Positions 38,042 to 48,862 of a stretch of DNA of 64,000 nt are shown here, in pieces. Both the position numbers and the translations under genes were made by a program. The notes under the pieces were generated by a model. It worked only from the letters and a program-made list of their open reading frames with translations, made no database searches and was not told where the DNA came from. The stretch's first letter is position 1; each line of letters opens with the position of its first letter. This stretch comes from Notamacropus eugenii (taxonomy: Eukaryota; Chordata; Mammalia; Diprotodontia; Macropodidae), in the NCBI RefSeq assembly GCF_028372415.1, contig NC_092876.1, forward strand, positions 63,764,885 through 63,828,884. Reading direction: 5' to 3'.

Positions 38042-38264
38042 CTAAAAAAAGATACATGAATTCATGTTTTACTCTGTCTTGGCAAGGAAGCCAATTACAA
38101 ACTGGAGAACTGGTGTGTGGGGAGGAGGGGCAGGAATTAAGAAAACGTTCCAGCTACTGCTTCTGCTTAACGACCTCTTCCCCAACTGTTAGTAGAAGAG
38201 TCAAGAACAAAAATAGGGGAATTTTCTTTCTAGCCCCCAGGAAATGATGGTTCTTTTCCTTTCT

Positions 38265-38572
38265 CTTTTTCCAGTCTCAATGCTCAAAGAATCCTACAGA
38301 ATCCCAAAGTCTGAAGGGGCCTCCAGAAGTCACATCTAGACCGACACACACACCTGACAAGAAGTCATTGAGCCTTCTCTTAAAGATCTTCAGTGATGGG
38401 GAACTCACTACCTTTCCAGGCAGTCCAATTTACATTTGCAAAGTTTTGTTAGGAAGTTTCTCCTTTCACAGAACCTAAATCTGCCTCTCTGTAACTTCCA
38501 TCCACTGCTCCTTGCTCTAGGGACGAGCAGGACAAGGCTGATCCCCTTTTCCCATGATGGCCCACCCCAGAC
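38265..38572 (+). repeat. Dispersed repeat (CR1/L3-like class) filling intron 6
   Basis: TCAGTGATGGGGAACTCACT, TTGTTAGGAAGTTTCTCC, AACCTAAATCTGCCTCTCTG, CCATCCACTGCTCCTTGCTC. This is a common old mammalian repeat whose class I cannot name with certainty. It ends only a few bases from the exon 6 donor (38575-38580). A second copy lies at 39370-39740. Confidence 0.7.
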
Positions 38573-38580
38573 TTCCTCAC

Positions 38581-38744
38581 CATCCATCTTCAGGGCTGCT
38601 GACAGCATCTCAACGCACTTGTCCCGGACTGAATCTCCTGTGAGGTAGCAAGGGGCTAAGAAGCAGACCGATGGAGAAAATGTAGGGGAAGAGGGGCTAG
38701 TAGGAGTCTTGGGGGTCTCCACTTTTCCTTTGCTGCTGTTAGAT
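38581..38744 (-). CDS. TCEA3: TCEA3 exon 6
   Basis: This exon encodes residues 158 (part) to 213 (part). It starts with a Ser/Thr/Pro-rich linker ([20 protein letters not shown]) and enters domain II with [20 protein letters not shown] then SAALKMD. The [20 protein letters not shown] block is the TFIIS M-domain start and is identical to human TCEA3 as I recall. The acceptor is CTGTCCTCAG and the donor GATG|GTGAGG. Phase 2 in and phase 1 out. Confidence 0.96.
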
Positions 38745-38869
38745 CTGAGGACAGAGGAATAGGAATGGTCACAGCTGGCTATGTCTCCCCGGAACTATAT
38801 TTCACTGCTTCCCTCTCTCCCCTTCCTGAGGCTGCCTCCACACCAGAGGGTAATGCTGGGTCTAAAGTC

Positions 38870-39297
38870 AGGAAGACCTCAGAAACTTTCAAGCTGTATG
38901 ACCCTGGGCAAGTCACTTAGCCTCTATCATTCTCAGTTTCCCCCTCTGTAAAATGGGGATAATAATTGTACCTACATCCCACGGTTTCTGCAAAGATCAA
39001 AAAAGATAATACTTAGAAAACACTTTATAAACCTTAAGTCAGTTCAGTTTTGTCATTTTTTCAGTCATGTCCAACTCTTCATGATCCCATTTGGGATTTT
39101 TTTTTTGGCAAACATACTAGAGTGGTTTGTCATTTCCTTCTCCAGCTTACTTTATAGATGAGGAAACTGAGGCAACCAGGGTTAAGTGACTTGTCTAGGG
39201 TCACAGTTATAATCTCAGTGTAATCTGAGGCCAGATTAGACCTCAGGAAGATGATGAGCCCAGCGCTCTATGCACTATGGCACCATCTAACTGCCCT
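38870..39297. repeat. Two abutting SINEs in opposite orientations
   Basis: A MIR-type SINE on the plus strand (38870-39035, GCAAGTCACTTAGCCTCTAT) is followed by a tRNA-derived SINE on the minus strand (39040-39297, TCAGTCATGTCCAACTCTTC to CCATCTAACTGCCC). Together they form an imperfect inverted repeat. Confidence 0.88.
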
Positions 39298-39369
39298 ACA
39301 AACCTTAAAGTTTTATGCAAATGTAAGCCACTATTTTTCCTGACTTCTACTATGGCCCTGGCCTTGGGC

Positions 39370-39740
39370 TTCTGTCTGCTGTCACTGTATCCCAGAATCT
39401 CAGTCCTGGAAGGGGCCTTCAAGGCCCTCCAGGACAAGCCTGGGAGTACACGAATCCTCCTCTAAGATGCTCCCCCATGTGGTCAAAGGCTGCTCTTTAG
39501 GCAGAGGGTCTCCCCACCCAGGCACCCCACTGCTGAGCAGCTCTAATGGCCAGGAAGTTTCTATTTAACCCTGAGCCCAGCTCTGCCCCTCAGCATCCAC
39601 CATCCACTTTGCTCGTCCTGGTCTCCGTAGCCAAGCAGGGACAGATCCCTCTTGGATGAGGCAGCCCTGAAGACAGTTATAGCTCCTCTGGGTCTTCTCT
39701 CAAAGGGTCACCATGAGGCTCTCCTCATTGAGGACTGTTT
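39370..39740 (+). repeat. Second copy of the repeat in intron 6
   Basis: GAAGGGGCCTTCAAGGCCCT, CTCTAATGGCCAGGAAGTTT, then AGCATCCACCATCCACTTTG. The layout is the same as at 38265-38572. Confidence 0.6.
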
Positions 39741-39754
39741 CATATAACTCATCT

Positions 39755-40010
39755 AAGAGCTAACATTTATATGGTGCCTGCTATGGGCCAGGCATTGTGC
39801 TAAGGGCTTTACAGTTATGACCTCACTTCATCCTTACATCAACCTGGGAGGTGGCGTGTTTTACCGGTGAGGAAACTGAGGCAAACAAAAGGTTAAAGGA
39901 TTTTCTCAAGGTCACACAGCTTATAAGTAACTGAGGCCAGATTTGAACTCAGGTCTTCCTAACCTGAGGCCCAGTGCTCTATCCAACGTACCATCTAGCT
40001 GTCCCATAGT
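39755..40010 (-). repeat. MIR-type SINE, antisense
   Basis: CATTTATATGGTGCCTGCTA, GAGGAAACTGAGGCAAACAA, TGAACTCAGGTCTTCCTAAC, ending ACCATCTAGCTGTCCC. Nearly complete. Confidence 0.9.
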
Positions 40011-40684
40011 CGAGGCATTCCAAGTCATGCTCCTCTCAACTTCTCAGCATCTGTCCTCCCCTCCCTGCTCACCATCATCCTGCCCTGCTTTGAATGATCA
40101 TCAGTTCCCTCATTCTATGGGTTTGGGTTGTGTTCATTACTCCCCTAGGGATCCACAAGGCATCCTTGTAATTTTCCAAGAGAATACTCCTCCTAGGTCA
40201 TGACTTCCCTAGTTGGGCTCTTGTCTCCTATTAGAACACAGGTCCCTTGGAGCAGAGACTGTTTTAAATTTTGTATATCCCTTAATAAATTATTTTTTCA
40301 TTCATTTATTCATGTACCCAAGACCCTTTCACCATCCTAACTGTCCCCCCCACCCCAGAAACACTCTAGCTTATCAATCAATGTTCAACAGCACAGGCTC
40401 ATCTGGGAGAATGAGGAAAGACTCAGAGAGTGGAACCAAGGACTGATGAGCCTAGAACACAAGAATCATCTCTGGGCCCAGCCTTCAGTTTCCTGTGCTT
40501 GATACCTCAGCACAGGCTGGCGCATGAGACTTCCTCAGGGACATAAAAATCCGGGAGAGCACAGACACTGGGGAAGCCCCCTTGGAACACCATGGTTCCC
40601 CCAGGAGCTGCATGCTGGTATCTCAAGGAAATCTTCTCTGGTCACTCCTTTGCTCTCCTTCACGTTAGCAAGATGCTATTTGCA
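40011..40684. other. Unassigned DNA with a worn L2-like tail
   Basis: A possible L2 tail lies at about 40230-40290 (CACAGGTCCCTTGGAGCAG, CCCTTAATAAATTA). The rest is unassigned intron 5. Confidence 0.4.
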
Positions 40685-41165
40685 GCTTGGTGTTGCAGAA
40701 GATAGAATGCTAGGCCTAGAGTGAGGAAGACCTGAGTTCAAATCTAGCCTCAGACACTTCCTAGCTGTGTAACCCTGGGCAAGTTATTTTCCCTATGTCA
40801 TCTCAGCTCCCTCATCTGTAAAATGGAGATAATAACAACACCTACCTCCCAGGGTTGTGGTGAGGATCAAATGAGGTAATTTTTGTAAAAAGTGCCTAGC
40901 ACGTGGTAAATGTCATAGAAAGTTAGCTGTTATCATTAGCACAGCTAGGTGGCACAGTGCATAGAGTGCTGGGCTTGGAGTCAGGAGGACCTAAGTTCAA
41001 ATTCTGACTCAGATACTTGGTCAAGTCAAGTGACTCTGGGCAAGTCGCTTCACCTTGTTTGCCTCAGTTTCCTCACCTATCAAATGAGTTAGAGAAGGAA
41101 ATGAGAAATAACTCCAAGAAACCCCAAATGGGGTCATTAAGAGTCGGACACAAGTGAACAACAAC
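40685..41165 (+). repeat. Two tandem SINEs (MIR-type, then tRNA-derived)
   Basis: The first (40690-40935) has GAGTTCAAATCTAGCCTCAG and TTGTGGTGAGGATCAAATGA. The second (40938-41165) starts AGCACAGCTAGGTGGCACAG and ends ACCCCAAATGGGGTCATTAA. Both are on the plus strand. Confidence 0.9.
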
Positions 41166-42004
41166 CATGAATGCTTCTTGACTTGACTTTAAGATCTGGA
41201 ATGGCCACCACAAAAGCAGGGCTGCCTGGCTCAGAATCCTTATCTTCCTTCAGGGTTCAGCTGAGGTGCCACCTCCTCCATGAAGTTGTCCCTGATCTCC
41301 CCCTGCCCCCGATTAGTCTTCTCCCCCTTCTCACGTTACCTAGCATTTCCTCATACTCAGGTTGTGTCTCTTCAACAGAATATTCCTTAACCACATAGTT
41401 AGTGGTTAATGACTGCAGGAGAGAGGGTAGAGAGTGAGTGAGGAGAGAAATCTCTTGAGATTCCAATCTCATCTCAGCTTTATCAAGCACCTTCTCTCCC
41501 TTTCAGGGCCCAAGGCAATCAGAATTAATAAAGACAGGAGCTCACATATCTCTAGAGCTCTGGGATTTATGAAGACCCTTCCAAACATGTCATTTGAGTT
41601 TCTGCACAGGCCCTTGAGGGAGGTAATGAGAGTATATTGTTCACCTCATGTTAGAGAAGAACAAACTGAGAATCGGACAAGGGAATTGAATTACCCAATG
41701 TCACACAGCAGGTATCAGAGTCAGAACTCGACCCCAGGGTTCCTCTAATGCCAAATGTCACCCATCTTTCTGCCAGAGAGCAACTTCAAAGACTGTTTCA
41801 CTTTTGCCTTTATATCTCCAGTGACCAACACCATGTGTGGCACAAAGTAGGTACAATGCTGGATTGATTTGAAAGTATTTAGAATTGTCTAATTATAGAC
41901 TTGCTTCAGAGTTGGAAGAGATTTTAGAGGTCACCTGTCCAAGCTAGAAATTCCCACTTCAGATATGGGGATGGATACAGTGTCTGTTCATCCTTCTTTG
42001 CTGA
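41166..42004. other. L2-like fragment and MIR pieces
   Basis: About 41220-41380 has GTTCAGCTGAGGTGCCACCT and CATGAAGTTGTCCCTGATC, as in L2. MIR pieces lie at about 41590-41740 and 41890-41970. There is no gene here. Confidence 0.55.
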
Positions 42005-42570
42005 AGAAGACCACACCATCAGAGAAATAATGACATGACTTGCACTTGACTTTGTTTTGAGGGAGGGAGGGCTGTGCAGGTCACCAGCCTCACTTCTCCT
42101 CCAGAACCATCTGAATCCAGTGACCAGATATTCATCAGGATGACTGGAGATGACCCAGGATGAGGCAGTTGGGGTTAAGTGACTTGCCCAAGGTCACACA
42201 GCTAGTGAGTGTCAAGTGTCTGAGGTGAGATTTGAACTCAGGTCCTCCTGACTCCTGCACTGGTGCTTTATCTACTGCATGGATAAGAGCCAGGGAGGGC
42301 CAGAGACTTGCCCAAGATCAAAGAATCTTGTTCAGTCATTTCAGTCATGTCTGACTCTTCATGACCCATTTGGGGTTTTCTTGATAGAGATACTGGAGTG
42401 GTATGGCATGTCCTTCTCCAGCTCATTTTACAGATGAGGAAACTGAGGCAGACAGGGTAAAGGGACTTGCCCAGGGTCACACAGCTAGTAAGTGTCTAGC
42501 TCAGATTTGAACTTAGGTCTTCCTGACTTCCTGGCACTCCATCCACTGTACCACCTAGCTGCCCCTCAAA
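42005..42570 (-). repeat. Two antisense tRNA-derived SINEs
   Basis: One lies at about 42130-42285 (AAGGTCACACAGCTAGTGAG). A fuller one lies at 42325-42568 (TCAGTCATGTCTGACTCTTC to CACCTAGCTGCCCCTC). Confidence 0.88.
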
Positions 42571-42589
42571 GAATGAGAAAGTGCCAAAT

Positions 42590-43195
42590 CAGAATAAGAA
42601 TTCAGGGATACTTACTCTCCCAATCCCCCACCCTAGACCAGGCCTCTTTCTCCAGTAGAACAGGCTTGTCTTCTGGCCCATATATGAAAGTAATCAGCTG
42701 CCCCAAAAAACTGGATCCTTCAGTTACCATCTCTAGGCTGGTTCTCAAATCTACCTGCCCAGTCATCATCTCTCTGTTGACTTCTGATCTTGCCTCTCCA
42801 CCTGCCCTCCTGACATTCCAAATTGACTGTCTAGTAGACATCTTAAATTCTGAATGTCCAATACACAACCCATTATCTTTCCCTCTAAACCTTTCCCGGC
42901 TCCTACTTCCCTGTTACTGAGGAGGGCTCCAGCATCCTTCCAGTCCCCCAGGCTCCCAACTAAGGAGTCCTCCTGGATTTCTCCCCCTCTCTCAACCCTA
43001 TTTCCTGGCTGTGGTCAAGGCCTGTTGATTCCACCTTTGTAACGACTCTCCTCTGACACTGCCCTCACCCTGGTGCAGGCCCTCATCATTATTCTACTTA
43101 TCATTATCATCTGTTATCATCTGGTAGAGCTAGAATTCGAACGCAGGTCCTCTGATTGAAATCCATTACCACTGTCCCACACCACCTCTCTCTAC
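42590..43195 (+). repeat. L2 fragment
   Basis: The frame near 42790 reads LASPPALLTFQIDCLVDILN, LINE-like text also echoed near 13100 (LVDVLNW). It is followed by GGAGTCCTCCTGGATTTCTC. Ends in a short MIR piece. Confidence 0.65.
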
Positions 43196-43504
43196 AGGTT
43201 TCTAAGGGATCACTCAACTGTATATTTTAACTGACAAAATAACACTCTGGAGAGAATTCAGGACAGCCTGAGTGCTTTTTCATGCACAAGGTAGGTAGAA
43301 GGAGGTGCAAGGCCAATATATCTAAGAGAATCTTGAGGCTAAGAAATCAGAACAGCAGCAGCCCCACTCAGGGGAGCTCTCTCTGGTGGAGAAGATGGTC
43401 AAGGTCACTCGCCACCAGTCACCACTGAGGACAATGAGCACTGACACTAGAGTGAGAACAGAATGGGGTGGGGTGGGGTAGTTCTCTGGTTCTCTTGGAC
43501 AGTA

Positions 43505-43640
43505 ACACCTGTCAGACAGTCAGTCAACAAATATCTATCAAGTACCTACTATGTGCCAGGCACTGGAGATACAAAGGAAGGCAAAAGACAGTCCCTGCCC
43601 TCAAGGAGCTCCCAGTCTCATGGGGGACACATTAGGTACA
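43505..43640 (-). repeat. L2 3' end, antisense
   Basis: AGTACCTACTATGTGCCAGG, GATACAAAGGAAGGCAAAAG and CAGTCCCTGCCCTCAAGGAG form the reverse complement of an L2 tail. Confidence 0.8.
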
Positions 43641-43717
43641 TACAAGACACCTCCACAGTACTGATACATATCCTCTGAGGTCCCTTGCAACTCTAAGTCC
43701 ACAGAGATGCCTTAATT

Positions 43718-43976
43718 CCCTCAGGTTGTTCATTGGCAGCACCTCGTTTCGTCTTTCTGTTCCATCCTTCTCTTCTGGACTTGGGTTTTGCTACATGGAA
43801 GAACCTAGTCTGCAGTCGTCAGGGTCCCACATGGCTCCACTGGCTTCAGGTGGCCTGCTTTCTCCTGGTAGCCCTTGGCAGGCTTTTGAGCCCATTAGAG
43901 GATGGGTGGTTTCTGCTCTGGGGCTTTCACTGGTGTCTTTGCCCACTCTAATCTATCCTCTACAGCAGAGGGGTTG
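43718..43976 (+). repeat. Unidentified dispersed repeat, copy A of an inverted pair
   Basis: About 255 bases align with the reverse complement of 47185-47455: shared blocks include TTTTGAGCCCAT, GATGGGTGGTTTCTGC, GGGCTTTCACT and TCAGGTTGT. Both copies keep a frame reading LVALGRLLSP, xDGWFL and GFH. I do not recognise the family. An LTR or another marsupial-specific repeat is possible. Confidence 0.75.
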
Positions 43977-44329
43977 AATATAGAGAGGAAGCCATTAGCA
44001 GCTGAGGGGATCTATGAGAAGGAGGCACTTGAGCAGACGGCTGAAGGAAGCCTGGGATTCCAGGAGGTGGAGATATGGAGGCAGGACACTTCAGGCAGTG
44101 AGGACAGCTGGTGCAAATGCAGGCATTGGGGCGGATGGCATGTCCAGTGGGCTAGTGCAGCAATAACACAGCATACGAAGGGGAGAGAAACTTAAGAAGT
44201 TTGCACAGACAGGAAGGGACCAAGTGGTGAAGACCTTCAAATGCCAAATAAAGGATTTATATTTTAATTCTGGAGGCGATAGGGAGCTATAGGAGTCTGT
44301 TGAGAGAGGCGAGGGGACGTAGACTTTAT

Positions 44330-46735
44330 TTTATTTTCAAATTCATTTAATATTTTATTTTTCCCCAGTTATAAGTAAAAACCATTTTTAACATTTGTTT
44401 TTAAAACTCTGAGCTCCAAATTCTCTCCCTTCCTCCTTTCCTACACTTTCTTATTGAGAAAACAAGCAATTTGATATAGGTTATACATGTGTAGTCATGC
44501 AAAACATTTCCATATTAGCCATGTTGTGAAAGTAAACACAGAACAAATAAAAAAAACTTCAGAAAAATGAAGTAAAAAAAAGTATGCTTCAATCTGTATT
44601 CAGACATCATCAGTTCTTTCTCTGGGGATGGATAACATTATTTTTTGTAAGTCCTTCAGAGTTGTCTTAGATCATCATATTGCTGAGAATAGCTAAGTCA
44701 CTCACAGCTGATATTACAATATTGTTTTTACTTTATACACAGTACATTTCACTTTGCATCAACTTATGTTAAATCTTTCCAGGTTTTTCTGAGAGCATAC
44801 AGTTCATCATTTCTTATAGTACAATAGTATTTCATCATAATTACATACCAGATGGGCATCCCCTCAACTTCCAATTCTTTGCCACCAGAAAAGAGCTACT
44901 ATAAATATTTTTCTACATACAACTCCTTTTTCTTTTTGTTTTTTATCTCTTTTGGGATACAGCCCTAGTGGTGGTATTGCTAGGTCAAAGGGTATATATT
45001 CATAGTTGTATAGCCCTTTGGACATTGTTCCAAATTACAGAATGGCTGAATCAATTCACAAATCCACCAACAATGCATTAAGGTCTCATTTTTCCCACAT
45101 TCTCCTCCAACCTTTGTAATTTTCCTTTTCTGTTATATTAGCCAAGCTAACAGGTATGAGATAGTACCTCAAAATGCTTTTAGTTTGCATTTCTCCTTGA
45201 CCTGACAGCTCTGGAATGTGGCTATAATATTCCTGGGAGTTTTCATTTTGGAATCTCTTTCAGGAGGTGATAGGTAGATTCTTTTAATTTCCATTTAAGC
45301 CTCTGGTTCTAGAAGATCAGGGCAGTTTTCCTTGACAACTTCTTGAAGGATGATGTCTAGGCTGTTTTTTTGCTCATGGCTTTCAGGTAGTTCAATAATT
45401 TAAAAATTCTCTCTCTTGGATCTATTTTTCAGGTCAGCTTTTTTTCCAATGAGATATTTCACACTGTCTTCTATTTTTTCATTCATTCTTTTGGTTTTCT
45501 TTTATTGTTTCTTGATTTCTCATAAAGACATTAGCTTTCATGTGCTCCATTCTAATTTTTAAGGAATTATTATGTTCAGAGAATTTTTGTGCCTCTTTTT
45601 CCATTTGGTCGATTCTGATTTTTAAAACCTTCTTCTCATTGGCTTTTTGGATGTTTTTTTTACCATTTGGCCTAGTCTGTTTTTTGAGGTGTTATTTTCT
45701 TCAGTAATTTTTTGGTGTCTACTTTACCAATCTGTTGATTGGTTTTTCATAATTTTCTTGCATCATTCTTGTTTCTCTTCCCATTTTTTCTTCTACCTCT
45801 CTTAGCTGATTTTTAAAATCCTTCTTGAGCTCTTCCATGGCCTGGGATCAATTCATACTTTTCTTGGAGGCTTTGGATGTAAGAGCTTTGACTTTGTTGT
45901 CTTCTGGTTGTATGTTTTGATCTTCCTTGTCTCCAAAGTAAGATTCTATAGTCTGAGTTTTTTTCCACTGTTTGGTCATTTTCCCAGTCAATTAGTTAAC
46001 TTTTAAACTCTTTGTTAAGGTAGGGTTCTGCTTCCAGTGTGGAGGACACACTGTCCCAAGCTTCAGGGGTTTTATGCAGCTGTTTTCAGAGATACTTCTA
46101 GGTACTTGTAAGTTTTCAGTTCTTCTAAGATGGTATGATCTAAGAAGAGGTGTTCACTCCTCTCCTGGCCTGTGATTCTGGTCTGTGAGAGACCACAAGC
46201 ACTCCCCTCAGCCTGGAAATGAACTCCCTGGAACTCCCCTCTCCATTGCGGCCTCAAGCTCGGCTATGCTAATGCTCCTCCTCACACTGGGAATGTCCCC
46301 CCACCGAACTGTAACCTGGAGCTGAGTATGGGCAAAGCAACATACTCCTGTCTCAGCGCTAGCAAGGAGACCCCTGTAATCTCCTTCTGACCAATTGTTT
46401 GACCTTTACCATATGTGGGCTGAGAGCTCCAAAAGCAGCCACTACCACTTGTACTGCTGATTCAGTGGCTCCTAAGGTCTTCTCCTGGTATGCTTGGGCC
46501 AGGGTTGTACTGGTACGGCCTGCGCTAGACTGTGCTCCCCTCTCATTCTGGTGCAATAGATTGTTCCTGCTGACCTTATGAGTTGTCTTTGACTGGAAAA
46601 TTATTTCACTCCATCCTTTTATGGGTTCTGCTGCTCCAGGGAATTGTTTTATGGCATTATTTAAAGGTGTTCAGAGAGGTTTTGGGGAGAGATCAGTCAC
46701 TACCTTTTCTCTGCCATCTTGGCTCTGCCTTGGGA
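44330..46735 (-). repeat. Antisense L1 with a large internal deletion
   Basis: Reading leftward it starts with a L1 5' end (GCCAAGATGGCAGAG at about 46713-46728), a 5' UTR, then an A-rich ORF1 coiled-coil region (about 45200-45960). At about 45190 it jumps directly to the ORF2 C-terminal and 3' UTR text (CATTTTGAGGTACTATCTCA) and ends near 44331. ORF2 is mostly gone, so the element cannot be functional. Confidence 0.8.
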
Positions 46736-46804
46736 CTTAAGAGTTTAAAAAAATCATTTTGGTGCCAGTGTAAAGTGGTAGAATCAAACTGCCAATCACA
46801 CATT

Positions 46805-47035
46805 GACTTGTTGTTCAGTTGTGCCCAACTCTTCATGACCCCATTTGGGGTTTTCTTGGCAGAGATATTGGGGTGGTTTGCCATTTCCTTCTCCAGCTCA
46901 TTTTACAGATGAGGAAACTGAGGCAAATGGGGTTAAGTGACTTGCCCAGGGTCACACAGCTAGCAAGTGTCTGAGGTTGGATTTGAACTCAGGTCTTCCT
47001 GACTTGGACTCTATTCACTACACCACCTAGCTGCC
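46805..47035 (-). repeat. tRNA-derived SINE, antisense
   Basis: TTGTTCAGTTGTGCCCAACT, GGGGTTTTCTTGGCAGAGAT, AGATGAGGAAACTGAGGCAA and terminal CACCTAGCTGCCCAC. Full-length. Confidence 0.93.
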
Positions 47036-47184
47036 CACATAGTGACTTAGAAAACCACATATTGACATTTTCCATGTTTTATAGTGTTTTAATTTATTTT
47101 GTTAAATATTTCCTAATTACATCTTAATCTCTATTGGGCTGCACTTGGAAGCATTGCTGACTGAATGCCATCAATGACTTTGGC

Positions 47185-47455
47185 ACCTCTGGTGTAGAGG
47201 ACTGATTGGAGTGGGTAGAGACTCGAGGCAAAGTGAAAGTGAAAGCCCCTGGGCAGAAACCACCCATCTTTTGATGGGCTCAAAAGCCTCCCTAGAGCTA
47301 CCAAGACAGGGCAAGCTGCCTGAATCCAGCAGAACTCATGTGCAGCCCTGACCACTGCAGACTGGGCTCCCATGTGGCAAAACCCACATCAGGAGACAAG
47401 GAAGGAACAGAAAGGCAAAAAGAGGTGATGCCAAGGGACAACCTGAAGGAAGCTC
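47185..47455 (-). repeat. Unidentified dispersed repeat, copy B of the inverted pair
   Basis: This is the reverse-oriented partner of 43718-43976. The loop between them holds the deleted L1 and a SINE. Beyond the shared core, copy B continues toward 47090 with TTTCCTAATTACATCTTAAT, like the element at 34540-34690. Confidence 0.75.
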
Positions 47456-47566
47456 AGACAACATTTAGTCAATTCTTATTTTATAAAGGAGGAAACTGAG
47501 GCCAGAGAGCTGAAGTGACTAAATTCAATCTGTCAGTCACTTATTAAAGGTCAAGCATTTGCCCCA

Positions 47567-47760
47567 GGTTGGAAGAGGAAGGAAGGAAGGACAGAAGGAA
47601 GGAAAAGAAAGAAGGGAAAGAAAGAAAAGAAGGAAGGAAAGAAGGGAGAGAGGGAGGGAAGGAGAGAAAGCAAGGAAGCAAGGAAGAGAGGGAAGACAGA
47701 AAAAAAGAAAGAAAGAAAGAAAGAAAGAAAGGAAGGAAGGAAGGAAGGAAGGAAGGAAGT
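47567..47760. repeat. (GGAA/GAAA)n microsatellite
   Basis: About 190 purines in a row on the plus strand except for scattered C and T, with pure GAAA and GGAA runs at about 47703-47758. Overlapping Lys/Arg/Glu-rich and Phe/Ser/Leu-rich frames are artefacts. Confidence 0.95.
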
Positions 47761-47869
47761 TGCCATCCCCAAGGAATTTGTCTTCTGCAAAGGGGAAATA
47801 CAATATATTTACAGACAAGTAAACGTACTACACAGAGAACAAACACAAAGCAATAGGGGGTTGGCGTGG

Positions 47870-48240
47870 GGTTGAAGAGAGAATCAGGGAAGCCTTCCCG
47901 TAGGATGTATCCTTGAGCTAACTCCTGGAAGGAGCTGGAGTCTCCAAGCAGTGGGAGAGCATTGCAGGCGGAGTGGATAACCTTGTTCACAGGGCTGAAG
48001 ATGGAAAATGAAAGGTACTCTACAGGGAACAGGAAAAAGGCCTGTCTGTCTGGCACTGGGCGGAGGGTAAGTAATGTGTAATCAGCCTGAAATACTGGCC
48101 AGAGCTAGACGGTAAAGGTTTGAAATGCCAAACAGATGAGCTTGTATTGGATCCCTGAGGCCACAAGGAACCACTGAAGACTGACAGCCTACTATGTGCC
48201 AGGAACTGTGCTAAGTACTGTAGATATAAACAAAAGGCAA
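47870..48240. repeat. Unclassified dispersed repeat (L2-like antisense end)
   Basis: AATCAGGGAAGCCTTCCCGT and TGAAATGCCAAACAGATGAG lead into CTACTATGTGCCAGGAACTG. The same kind of text occurs at 44190-44330 (CTTCAAATGCCAAATAAAGG) and 19500-19680, which points to one family. Confidence 0.55.
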
Positions 48241-48284
48241 TCAGGGGACGCATGTTTCCCAAAGTGGAACAGGGAATACATTAC

Positions 48285-48510
48285 TGGGCAGTGAGGGGGT
48301 GCAATGGATAGAACACCAGGCCTGGAGACAGGAAGACCTGAGTGCAAATCCCACCTCAGATTCTTACTAGTTGTGTGACCCTGGGTAAGTCACTTAACCT
48401 CTGTTTGTCTTAATCCACAGGAGAAGGGAATAGTGAGCCACTCCAGTATCTTTGCCAAGAAAACCCCAAATGGGTCAGTAAGAGACTGAAAAACAACTGA
48501 AATACAATAC
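48285..48510 (+). repeat. tRNA-derived SINE
   Basis: TGGGCAGTGAGGGGGTGCAA head, CCTGGAGACAGGAAGACCTG, GCCAAGAAAACCCCAAATGG tail. Confidence 0.9.
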
Positions 48511-48772
48511 AATAACAGCCAGTACTTACCTAGCTGGAGCGGGCGGAGGGTCCCTATGGTCTAACAAGACAGCAGAGAAGTTCTGGGCACCCCTCTAGCC
48601 AGAGGGTTCCAGGGTTCAGGTCTGTCTGGGTCAGACCCCACCCACCCTTAACTGGGCAGATGCAGAGACATGGCTTCTCCTGTGTCTCCAGATCCTTCCA
48701 TCACAAATCCAGTAAAGAGAGAAGGGCTGATGGTGAAGTCAGACCCTGGGACCAGGGGGAGATGGCACCTAC

Positions 48773-48862
48773 CTTTCCACTGGTCTCTTCTGAGGAGATG
48801 AGGAGGAGGAGAAAGATGGGGAGGAGACAGTGGAGGAAGACCCGGACTCAGAAGAGTCTCTC
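48773..48862 (-). CDS. TCEA3: TCEA3 exon 5: Ser-rich linker
   Basis: This exon encodes residues 128 (part) to 158 (part): RDSSESGSSSTVSSPSFSSS, then SSPQKRPVE. It is the poorly conserved Ser-rich linker between domains I and II, longer than the human stretch as I recall, which helps explain 358 versus 348 residues. The acceptor is AATTCTTCTAG and the donor GAAAG|GTAGGT. Phase 2 at both ends. Confidence 0.92.
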
